This document shows positions 13,454 to 20,147 of a DNA stretch of 20,232 nucleotides, in pieces (positions within the stretch are counted from its first letter, which is position 1; each line of letters starts with the position of its first letter). The notes under the pieces are model-generated. The model had not been told where the DNA came from. It saw only the letters and a program-made list of their open reading frames with translations, and ran no database searches. Origin of the DNA: JAUWOY01 sp034431315 (GTDB taxonomy: Bacteria; Chloroflexota; Anaerolineae; VGOG01); contig DAOUDK010000054.1 in assembly GCA_034431315.1 (NCBI GenBank), positions 1-20,232 of the forward strand, read 5' to 3'. The position numbers and the translations under genes are program-made.

Positions 13454-13816
13454 CTACCGCGTCCTGTCTGGCCGCAGGGCCTGGGCTCCTTTGAGATAGA
13501 CGTGCTGAATCTCGGCCGCGCTCTTCTCCGTGTTCCAGTGGATGAGAACCCGAATGCACCTCTCCAGGCTGCCCGGCACGGGTATCTCCTGGGCGTCGAG
13601 GAGGGCCACGTCTCGCCAGCCCATCTCCCGTGCTGCCCGGGCCGGGAAGGCGGCCGTCAGGTCGGGTGTGGTGGTGAAGATGGCACTGGTCACGTCTTCC
13701 ACCCTCAAGTCGTTGGCCACGACGATGAGCGCCAAAAGCTCCCGGGTGGCAGCCAGAACGGCCTGGGCTGTGTTCTTCTCCACAGTGGTTGCTCCTCGAA
13801 TGCCACGACAGTGCAT
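13454..13816 (-). CDS. aroH: Chorismate mutase, AroH type
   Basis: 120 residues, close to the 127 of the Bacillus subtilis enzyme. It rearranges chorismate to prephenate, the entry to Tyr and Phe. Motifs along the protein: CRGIRGATTVEKNT at the N-terminus (with the family Arg7 region), SAIFTTTPDLTAAFPARAARE, and CIRVLIHWNT (the family Arg90 region) followed by IQHVYLKGAQALRPD. The start is ATG 13816 behind GGGAGGT; a TTG at 13837 would lie in the T-run of the terminator and is rejected. This is the first structural gene after the attenuator and the first enzyme of the operon. Confidence 0.95.
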   Translation of the reverse strand: MHCRGIRGATTVEKNTAQAVLAATRELLALIVVANDLRVEDVTSAIFTTTPDLTAAFPARAAREMGWRDVALLDAQEIPVPGSLERCIRVLIHWNTEKSAAEIQHVYLKGAQALRPDRTR

Positions 13817-13831
13817 CTTGACCTCCCAGAT

Positions 13832-13868
13832 AAACAAAAAAGCGTGGGCTTGTCTGCTCCACGCTTTT
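13832..13868 (-). terminator. Attenuator: intrinsic terminator between leader peptide and aroH
   Basis: On the minus strand, perfect 10-bp arms AAAAGCGTGG (13859-13868) and CCACGCTTTT (13838-13847) enclose an 11-nt loop and run into TTTTTTGTTT (13832-13841). It lies 24 nt after the leader peptide stop and 16 nt before the aroH start codon, so termination here would silence the whole aro operon. Confidence 0.9.
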
Positions 13869-13925
13869 GAGATTCCGATGAATTGCTATGACTTAAGGAT
13901 GTCGTGTCCTCCGGGCGTGAAGCAG
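13854..13925 (-). promoter_or_regulatory. Antiterminator pairing of the aro attenuator
   Basis: Leader segment CTGCTTCACGC (13915-13925; codons Leu34-Ala37 of the leader) can pair along 11 contiguous positions, with one G-U, with GCGTGGAGCAG (13854-13864), which is the left arm and loop of the terminator. The two structures exclude each other. The same leader segment can instead pair upstream: GGGCGCGA (13972-13979) with TCACGCCC (13913-13920), one mismatch, enclosing the Tyr codons. This gives the 1:2, 2:3, 3:4 layout of ribosome-mediated attenuators. The pairings were worked out by eye; folding energies were not computed. Confidence 0.85.
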
Positions 13926-14024
13926 TTTGCCTGATGCCTGAGCATAGGCGTAATAGTAGGCAAAGTAGTCCTCGCGCCCCAAGAAACTTATTTTGATGGC
14001 CCCGTTTCGCAGCTCGCCAGTCAT
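13893..14024 (-). CDS. Tyr/Phe-rich leader peptide of the aro operon
   Basis: 43 codons from ATG 14024, with AGAGGG six bases upstream and the predicted transcription start about 20 nt before it. The regulatory run YFAYYYAY (residues 20-27, DNA 13944-13967) has five Tyr and one Phe in eight codons; Phe14 adds one more. Known leaders of this kind (pheL, pheST leader) carry similar runs ahead of a terminator. A ribosome stalled at the Tyr/Phe codons would mask the GGGCGCGA segment and free the antiterminator; a ribosome that reaches the stop would allow termination. It is longer than the 14-15 residues of pheL. A longer reading frame beginning at 14111 overlaps the promoter and is not the transcribed form. 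Confidence 0.88.
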   Translation of the reverse strand: MTGELRNGAIKISFLGREDYFAYYYAYAQASGKLLHARRTRHP

Positions 14025-14051
14025 CTCCGGCCCTCTTTCAAATCTCGGTAT

Positions 14052-14080
14052 ATGATAGCATAAAGAGAGATAAAAGTCAA
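14052..14080 (-). promoter_or_regulatory. Promoter of the aromatic amino acid operon
   Basis: The minus strand reads TTGACT (14075-14080), a 17-nt spacer, then TATCAT (14052-14057): one mismatch in each box. Transcription would start near 14045, about 20 nt before the leader peptide ATG, and a terminated leader RNA would be about 214 nt. The -35 box is only 24 bp from the end of the golvesin-like gene, and no terminator separates them. Confidence 0.85.
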
Positions 14081-14104
14081 ACCTGGCTACACAGTTTTCC
14101 GCTC

Positions 14105-14815
14105 CTACCACTGGACATTCCAGTTCCTCAGGACTAAGGGCAGGTAGATTCTATACCAGACTTCCGGGGTAGCCGTGGGCGTAGATGTAACCGTAGGGGT
14201 GGCCGTCGGCGTAGGTGTAATCGTAGGGGTGGCTGTCGGCGTGGTTGTGCCACACGGGCTTTCTAGCTCCCACTTTACCGCGTCAAACCCGATTTGCCGC
14301 AGGCTGTTGGGGTCCTCGCCTGTGGCGTCGGTGAGACGGACATGCTCCTCAGCGCTATCACCGAACCCGTAGGTGCCCAAGCTCACCCATTCATTACAGT
14401 AATCAAGCTGCTTTACCACTACAACTTCGATGCCGTCCCGATGGTAGACCTCATACCGGGCGCTCCAGGTTGTAGCGTTCTGGCAAGGCACGAAGACAGA
14501 GACTTGATAGAAGCCGCATTGCAAGAGGCCAGGACGCCACTCAGCCCAGTTGTCAATGGTGTCGCCATTAACGTAGGTCCAGAACATGTGGTCATTATAG
14601 CCAATTGAGGATTCCTGCCAATACTCCGGAGTGCCGTGGCGGATGAACCCATCGTCCAGGTCGTCAATGATGATCGTTGCAATGCCTGCCGCAGATACGA
14701 TCTGCAGATCAGGTTCTGTAGCTTCGTTACCGCTTCGTGCACTCACAGCGAGCGGTGTATAGAGCGATACTGTTGTGACGATGACCAGCAACATGAATAA
14801 TGCTCTTTTGACCAT
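14105..14815 (-). CDS. Secreted golvesin-like domain protein with YLPLVLRN C-terminus
   Basis: 236 residues, ATG 14815 behind AGGAGG. Signal peptide (1-26, ending AVSA), then a single beta-sandwich domain (about 45-190) with the pattern of golvesin/Xly carbohydrate-binding domains: IIDDLDDGFIRHGTPEYW, GYNDHMFWTY, AEWRPGLLQCGFYQVSVFVPC, YEVYHRDG, WVSLGTYGF and a closing IGFDAVKWE. A Thr-Pro stalk (TPTATPTITPTPTATPT) leads to RIYLPLVLRN (YLPLVLRN at 224-231). The domain is usually found attached to extracellular polysaccharide-active proteins; here it stands alone. It follows the glycoside hydrolase gene by 281 bp. Confidence 0.8.
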   Translation of the reverse strand: MVKRALFMLLVIVTTVSLYTPLAVSARSGNEATEPDLQIVSAAGIATIIIDDLDDGFIRHGTPEYWQESSIGYNDHMFWTYVNGDTIDNWAEWRPGLLQCGFYQVSVFVPCQNATTWSARYEVYHRDGIEVVVVKQLDYCNEWVSLGTYGFGDSAEEHVRLTDATGEDPNSLRQIGFDAVKWELESPCGTTTPTATPTITPTPTATPTVTSTPTATPEVWYRIYLPLVLRNWNVQW

Positions 14816-15096
14816 GTTCTTAATCCTCCTGATATGGATTCGCCACGGGACAGCCTGTAGAAAGATGATAACTTTCTATCCTCGCCCCTTTTGTTACAGT
14901 GTGTGCTCTTGGAGCTTCTTGTTCGGCATAGCGTTTTCGGAGTTGCCGAAGTGCCGCGACTGAAGGAAGCCGCATTTGGCCGAAGCCGGAGGCGGCAACC
15001 CCGTGTTAACCGATCCGAAGGGCAAGCGAGCCGCGTAGCGGCGAGCCAGAGTTCACCCACCCCTCTTAAGCTCTCGATCCCCTTGTTTTATCACCG
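14816..15096. other. Gap with several inverted repeats, no gene
   Basis: Contents seen: a 7-bp dyad TAGAAAG-7 nt-CTTTCTA (14858-14878) 37 bp upstream of the golvesin-like gene, a possible operator; an inverted repeat TTCGGCA/TGCCGAA (14932-14938, 14944-14950); and a GC-rich tract (about 14950-15045) with GGCCGAAGCCGG and GCCGCGTAGCGGC palindromes, which looks like a dispersed repeat. An overlapping minus reading frame here lacks coding character. Confidence 0.45.
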
Positions 15097-17031
15097 TTAC
15101 GGGACAGTGATCGAATCGGTGGTCTCGGTATTTGCTGAGCTATCGTAGGTCCATCCGCTGAGAACGACGTTGTCCACGGTGAAGGTGAAGGTTGTCCCAC
15201 TTGGCGCATTCTTTACCTTATCCGATTCAAGCGAGACTTTCCCATCGGCACCAGTGACTCCGGTGTCGCTATCGCTGGTCGCTCCGCTCCAATGGCCAGA
15301 AACGGTTGCTCCTTCAACTGGAAGGCTATCGGCAGCGACGATAGTTACCGTGGCTATGGCATTTGTCCAGGGCCCCCTGGTCCGGAGGGACATGTCAATG
15401 CTGGCTACGTGCATGGTTGGCTCAGTGGGAGTCGTCACAACCTCAAATGCAGCAGTATCGCTGGCGGACAGGTCCCTCGTGTCCGTCGCAGTCACTTCCA
15501 CCTGGTGTGTGCCCTCAGCCAGGCCGGAGATGTCCAGATCTCCGGTGTAGCTCCCTGGCGTGGCGGTCTCGATAAAAGCTACACTGACAGAGGCGCCATC
15601 GAGGGTGGTGACGAAAGCGGAGGAAGCCAGGCCGCTGATGGGGTTGTCACTCTCATCCTTCACCACGGCCAACAACACCGCCACGGTATCCGTGTCCTTC
15701 ACGTATTGGCTCTTGTCGGTGCTGAGGTCGAGGTTCACTGCAGGTGCTGGCAACTGCTCTACCAGGAGGAATGGATCGCCTCCTACGATGTAATCATTCT
15801 GATCAACACCGTTGTTGCAGGTGGCGCCGGGCAGGCTGATCCGGTACTTGCCACCTTTAGGCTGGATCACGCTGGCATTGCCATATTTGTCCACCAGGGT
15901 GGCACTGCTGGCCGCGGCGTCCAATCGGACTGTCGCGTCGCGCCCGGCCGTGGTCCAGAGGGCCCGAACCTGTTCGCCAGGACGTCGGATCGTCACCATG
16001 TCCACGTCATCGCTGGGGCTGGACTTTGCGGCTGACTCAACACGGGAGAAGTAGAGAGCCGCTACCTGGTACGAGACGTAGGCAGGTCGCAGGCTGGCGT
16101 CAGCACGCGCCAATCCCCAGGCTTTGGGCTCCCCCACGTCGCTGGCGCGGTAGACGAAACCCTTCTGCACCTCTGCCGCAAAGGCATAGGCATAGGCCTG
16201 GATCATGTAAGAGGCCTGTTCCTCTTGCGTGCCATGCCACTGGATGGAGCCAGCGTGAGGGACCGCTGGATCGTCGTAGGCCGGGATGTTGGTTTCGTTG
16301 ATCGAGATAGGTTGATCGAGGTTGTAGGCAGCCAGCTTGTCCCGATAGTACAGGGTGCCGTCGTAGAGCTGGGAGGAGCGGCTGTAGGCGTGCCAGACAA
16401 AGACGTCGAAGTAGAAGTTGTTGTCAGCGGCCGTGGGGTCGGCGCTGGCGGTGGCCAGCACCTCATCAAGGAAGGATAGATTGGTCAGGCCGGAGAGACC
16501 CCCGAAAAGGACTTGAGCTGTGGGATCGGCTGCTTTCGTCGCCTGGTAGCCGATCTTGAGGAGCTGGTAATAGTCCTGGGGGGTGCCCTGCCAGAAAAAC
16601 TCCAGGTTGGGCTCATTCCATATAATCCAGAAGCCAATCTGCCCCAGGTAGTGGGACACGATGTTGTAGACGAATTGGCCCCAGTGGTTATCCGGGTCGT
16701 TCCAATCCAGATACAGGTTCGTCGGGACACCCGGGTTATCGGGCAGACTCGCCCAAGGGGGCGTGCCGATCAAGAGCCCTTGGATCTTTAGGCCGGCGCT
16801 GAGGTTGGCGGTTACCACAGGGTCATGGGCAGAATAGTCGTAGACATCCTGCGTAGCTTCGATCTCGCGCCAGTAGAAGACCCAGCGATTGAAGCGAGCT
16901 CCAGCGTCCATGGCTAGCTGGGTCCATGCGGCGTCAGCGATGCCAGGGATGGCCGTGTAATGATCGGGCAAGATATTGTCTTGCCCAAAGCGCTCATCGC
17001 TGTCTGTGACCGGGGGTAGGGGTGTTACCAT
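15097..17031 (-). CDS. Clan-A (GH39-like) glycoside hydrolase with Ig-like and MHV C-terminal domains
   Basis: 644 residues, ATG 17031 with GGAGGAGAGG upstream. The N-terminal (beta/alpha)8 domain (about 10-370) shows RFNRWVFYW, WIIWNEPNLEFFW with the acid/base Glu140, FDVFVWHAYS, and ISINETN with the probable nucleophile Glu246: the two-Glu pattern of clan GH-A retaining enzymes, closest by eye to GH39-type beta-xylosidases. Then an Ig-like region (about 428-530) and a C-terminal domain from MHVASIDMSLRTRG (about 535-644, HWSGATSDSD, TGADGKVSLES, SGWTYDSSAN). That last domain has a clear relative at the end of the subtilase at 18423-20147. No signal peptide is visible, which is odd for such an enzyme. 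The substrate cannot be told from sequence alone. Confidence 0.75.
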   Translation of the reverse strand: MVTPLPPVTDSDERFGQDNILPDHYTAIPGIADAAWTQLAMDAGARFNRWVFYWREIEATQDVYDYSAHDPVVTANLSAGLKIQGLLIGTPPWASLPDNPGVPTNLYLDWNDPDNHWGQFVYNIVSHYLGQIGFWIIWNEPNLEFFWQGTPQDYYQLLKIGYQATKAADPTAQVLFGGLSGLTNLSFLDEVLATASADPTAADNNFYFDVFVWHAYSRSSQLYDGTLYYRDKLAAYNLDQPISINETNIPAYDDPAVPHAGSIQWHGTQEEQASYMIQAYAYAFAAEVQKGFVYRASDVGEPKAWGLARADASLRPAYVSYQVAALYFSRVESAAKSSPSDDVDMVTIRRPGEQVRALWTTAGRDATVRLDAAASSATLVDKYGNASVIQPKGGKYRISLPGATCNNGVDQNDYIVGGDPFLLVEQLPAPAVNLDLSTDKSQYVKDTDTVAVLLAVVKDESDNPISGLASSAFVTTLDGASVSVAFIETATPGSYTGDLDISGLAEGTHQVEVTATDTRDLSASDTAAFEVVTTPTEPTMHVASIDMSLRTRGPWTNAIATVTIVAADSLPVEGATVSGHWSGATSDSDTGVTGADGKVSLESDKVKNAPSGTTFTFTVDNVVLSGWTYDSSANTETTDSITVP

Positions 17032-17119
17032 TTTCCTCTCCTCCTTTTGGAGCCTTATCTAAGCTAAAAGAAACCGTCCCAATGTGCAAGTGATCATGGA
17101 GTTATAGGACTCCAGTTTC

Positions 17120-18124
17120 TCACCCGCCTGGATAGAAAATGATCCGGATATCGCCCGGATCCCAATGTCCCTCCTGGGTCAGGAGAATGACCGTTCGGTT
17201 GCCGTCCGACCAGAGTTGCCAGGCCCACACGTGATCGTTGATCACGGAACGGTGCTCGGTGCTCAGGGCAAAGGCGTGCGGTCCCAGCACCTGTTGCGCC
17301 TTTCGAGGAAAAGCGAGGTTCGGATCAAAGGGTACGCTGGCCTGAGACCAAATCTTCTGGCTGGCCCGCGTCCAGTCTGCTTCTGTTACCGGTCGCCAGG
17401 GCCGCAGCTCTTTCAGGATGGGCCACAGGTCCTCATTGGTAACCCCCGCCCGGTAGATGCTGTAAAAGGTGGGGCGATATTTGGCCAGCTCGTTGGCCCA
17501 GATCCGGAACTCCTCCGGGGTCATGCGGATATTGCCGTGGAAATCATAATAGGCGCCCAAGATGGGGTAGATGGCTGGCCGGTCGCCCCAACTCGCCGGC
17601 CAGTTCTCGTATTCCTGATAGGTCATGGCGCTCAGGACATGATGAGCGGGCCAGCGGAAGGTGCCATAACACTGGGGCATGAAGCCGCCCTGGCAAAAGG
17701 CCGTCATCTCCTTGTAGGGGATGGTAGAATGGGCTGAGATGTTGGGGAATGAGGTGAAGTACAGGTAGTTGGGATCCAGCCCTTCGTCTTCAATGAGCCG
17801 GCGTCCCATCTCGGCAGCATTGGCCGCCTTGCCTGCCGACTGATCCTCAATGTCGAAAACGATGCCCTCATAGCCCTCCTGCCAGGTGCGGACTGCGACT
17901 TCGGCTTCACCCGCCGGATCGTCGCAAAAGATAAAGGGCCAGGCGAAGGGAATGAACCCCGCAGCCTTAATCTTCCGAACCGCAGTTCTGGCCCGTGCCC
18001 CGTAGTACTCCGTCCCGCCCCCGGTCTTGAACAGAATGTGAGTGGCATCAATCGCTTGGGCCATGCGAATGGCCAAGTCTATCTCATTGCCAAAAAGGGC
18101 CCATACGCCCTTGCCGGTTAACAT
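17120..18124 (-). CDS. Putative TIM-barrel protein, possibly a glycoside hydrolase relative
   Basis: 334 residues from the ATG at 18124, chosen because TAGGAGGG lies just upstream; the reading frame is open to 18310 but that extension is Arg/Leu-rich without character. The sequence alternates helices and strands as in a (beta/alpha)8 barrel: KGVWALFGNEIDLAIRMAQ, THILFKTGGG, GFIPFAWPFIF, GYEGIVFDIEDQSAGKA (acidic strand end), YLYFTSFPN, FMPQCYG, YPILGAYYDF and PTFYSIYRAG. I do not recognise the family with certainty. No signal peptide. It lies between two extracellular-type genes, which suggests a shared role in polysaccharide or surface processing. Confidence 0.65.
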   Translation of the reverse strand: MLTGKGVWALFGNEIDLAIRMAQAIDATHILFKTGGGTEYYGARARTAVRKIKAAGFIPFAWPFIFCDDPAGEAEVAVRTWQEGYEGIVFDIEDQSAGKAANAAEMGRRLIEDEGLDPNYLYFTSFPNISAHSTIPYKEMTAFCQGGFMPQCYGTFRWPAHHVLSAMTYQEYENWPASWGDRPAIYPILGAYYDFHGNIRMTPEEFRIWANELAKYRPTFYSIYRAGVTNEDLWPILKELRPWRPVTEADWTRASQKIWSQASVPFDPNLAFPRKAQQVLGPHAFALSTEHRSVINDHVWAWQLWSDGNRTVILLTQEGHWDPGDIRIIFYPGG

Positions 18125-18422
18125 CATTACCCTCCTAACTTTGCGGTGAACTGCGTCAATCACGCGTGTGGCTCTCCAGAGGGCCCCTTGCCCCCGGAGT
18201 AGGGACCTCACAGGCATGAGCCCTGCGACAAGCGCCCGTCGGATAGCTAGGCAGCGTGCTTCTGGTAGGCCTCCCAGGGCGGCACTGAGCGGAGACCTGG
18301 ATAGGTGCAACGCCTACTCCAGCGTGTGGTAGTCCGGGTTGTCGGCGTCCATTGTCGCGTCCTGACGACAGGTTTGGGCGGGGCGGCGGTAAAGCCGCCC
18401 CGCTGCAAAACTGATACTGTTG
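18125..18422. other. Gap between subtilase remnant and TIM-barrel gene
   Basis: It holds the GC-rich hairpin at 18378-18403 and, on the minus strand, a 12-codon mini-ORF (MDADNPDYHTLE, about 18312-18350) without a ribosome site. The rest shows some imperfect inverted repeats (AAGC...GCTT around 18220-18255) but no promoter or RNA gene that I can support. Confidence 0.4.
18378..18403 (-). terminator. GC-rich hairpin after the subtilase gene
   Basis: Perfect 10-bp arms GCGGGGCGGC / GCCGCCCCGC with a 6-nt loop, starting about 20 nt beyond the subtilase stop. No T-run follows, so termination efficiency is uncertain. Confidence 0.5.
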
Positions 18423-18828
18423 CTACTTGGAAACGGTGATGGTAGTCCCGTCGCTGTCCTCATCGGGGTCGTGGTTGGCTGTGTCATCGTAGGTGAGTGT
18501 GTCGTGCGTCACGCCGGTCACGATGAAAGTGACACTATCGCCGCCTGACATGTTGCCAGTGCTGAACGTTACGGTGCCGTCACTTCCCGTGGTGCTCGAC
18601 ACGGTGCCGGTCGTTGCACCGCTCCATTCTCCAGTGACTGCCGCGTTGGCGACAGGGTTGTGGTTTTCATCGTGGATGGTAACGGTGACGAAAACCTCCC
18701 ACCGGCCGCTCTTGCCCTTGATATCCTTGCTCCCGTCCAGGTCACCCACGTGCATGGTTGCGCCCGGCTCTGTGACAGTGACCGTGGTGGACTTGGAGTC
18801 GTTAGTAGCATCACCGTCGGCGAAGTCG

Positions 18829-18905
18829 TGGCTGGCCGTGAGGGTGTGGTCACCAAGGGAGGCGCTGCTGGTGTCCCAGGAGAAGGTGAGAGTTGTGGAA
18901 GCACC
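18829..18905. repeat. 77-bp direct repeat, copy 1 (CARDB repeat 2)
   Basis: This 77-bp stretch is identical to 19159-19235 except at one position. Both encode TTLTFSWDTSSASLGDHTLTAS-type strands (given here as TFSWDTSSASLGDHTLTAS). Such near-identity at DNA level points to recent duplication or gene conversion. Confidence 0.85.
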
Positions 18906-19158
18906 TGCCGGCAGACCGCCGCTGATCGTCTGGGTGCCGATCGTAACACCATCTGTGTTATCAGTAAGGGTGACATTGATGTCCGTGGTGACATCCTGGT
19001 TGCCCACGTTCTCCACCGTGACGCTGACGTCCACCACGGCGCCCTGCACCACCGAGGTAGGAGCATCTACAGCGGTGATGGCGATGTCGGTGACGGCCAA
19101 CTCGACTGTCACCACCGTGCTCTTGGAGTTGTTGGTGGCATCATCGTCGCTGAAGTCA

Positions 19159-19235
19159 TGGCTGGCCGTGAGGGTGTGGTCACCAAGGGAGGCACTGCTG
19201 GTGTCCCAGGAGAAGGTGAGAGTTGTGGAAGCACC
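19159..19235. repeat. 77-bp direct repeat, copy 2 (CARDB repeat 1)
   Basis: Partner of the copy at 18829-18905, 330 bp away, with one mismatch in 77. Confidence 0.85.
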
Positions 19236-20147
19236 CGCAGCCAGACCACCAACGATGGTCTGGGGCGAGTCGGTGACGGTGCCCGCAGTCCCATCGGCCG
19301 GCGGCGTGTCGGTCAGGGTCACCGTGATGTCGGCGGTGACGTCCTGGTTGCCCACGTTCTTTACCGTCACGTCCACGCTTACGATGTCGCCCTGGACCAC
19401 AGGGCTGGGTGCGCTGACCGCCGTGATGGCGACGTCAGTGAGGGGCTCCGTGGTGGCTACGTCACAGGTACCGTCGCCGCCAAAGGTCGTAGCGTTAACG
19501 AACAGGAGCGGCTCCAACGAACCCTCACCCGCATGCTCGTTGGTGTAGCCGCACGGGTCATCCTGGGATAGCGCGGCGCCTAGGATGGCCTGTTCGATAT
19601 CGTCCACTCCTGCTCCGTCCGCGACAGGCGCAAGGCCTTTAGCATGCAAGTAAAGGGCCACCGCACCCGCTACGTGTGGAGCCGCCATGGAGGTGCCGCT
19701 GCCCAGGGCGTAGCCCCCGGTGCTCGAGGTGGACAGAATGCAGACGCCCGGCGCGGCGATGTCGACTTCGGGGCCGTAGTCGCTGAAGTTGGCCAATGTG
19801 TCGTCCTCGTCGTCGCGGCAGGTGGCCATGGCAACCCCGCCGGCCTTGCCGTCGAAGTCGGCGATGGCCGACACAGCCAGGGCCTCGGGATAGGCCTGCT
19901 TCACGTCGCTCGAATTGCCGGCCGCCAGAGCCAGGGGTACACCCGAGCTGACCAGCCCGCACACGGCTAGGTGGAGAGCGTCGGTAGTTTGCTCACAGGG
20001 CTCAAGATCGTCGCTGGTGCCCAGGCTCATGTTGGCGACGGCAAAGTCGATAGCACCTGACGTCTTCTGTTCGACCACCCAGTCAATGCCGGCGATCATG
20101 TTGCTGGTTAGTACTACAACCGCATTTGTGTCATTGGCGCTTTTGAG

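Larger units (their letters stand above)
18423..20147 (-). pseudogene. Subtilisin-like (S8) protease, 5' end removed by an insertion
   Basis: The coding frame is open from a TAG at 20148-20150. The first ATG (20099) falls inside the protease fold. What remains: IAGIDWVVE, AVANMSLG, the oxyanion LAAGNSSD, VDIAAPG, and an intact serine box GSGTSMAAPHVAG. The propeptide and the Asp and His of the triad are missing. Downstream are two CARDB-like repeats of about 110 residues (VTDIAITAV...VVQGxxVxVxVTVxNVGNQDVT...SLGDHTLTASHDF) and a C-terminal MHVGDLDGSKDIKG domain shared with the glycoside hydrolase at 15097. Unlike the other subtilase in the window, its Ser and Asn are canonical, so the gene was probably active before the break. 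The remnant is unlikely to be functional unless the rest is supplied elsewhere. Confidence 0.75.

Noticed and set aside
13817..13837. TTG start extending aroH by seven residues
   Set aside because: It lies within the terminator T-run; ATG 13816 has a proper ribosome site and matches the family N-terminus.
14025..14111. Upstream extension of the leader peptide frame (also aromatic: FDFYLSLCYHIPRF)
   Set aside because: It covers the -35 and -10 boxes, so the start at 14024 is the one on the transcript.
14921..15060. Integron attC-like site in the GC-rich inverted repeats
   Set aside because: I could not find paired RYYYAAC and GTTRRRY core sites with the right arrangement.
14743..15060. Minus-strand frame of 105 codons overlapping the golvesin-like gene start
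   Set aside because: It is Arg/Ser-rich, overlaps a better gene in another frame, and covers inverted-repeat DNA.
18125..18310. N-terminal extension of the TIM-barrel gene or a riboswitch in this gap
   Set aside because: The extension lacks coding character, a ribosome site favours 18124, and no known riboswitch consensus could be matched by eye.
18493..19571. Two long plus-strand frames opposite the subtilase repeats
   Set aside because: Both are shadows of GC-rich repeated coding sequence; the minus strand has the serine box and CARDB-like repeats.
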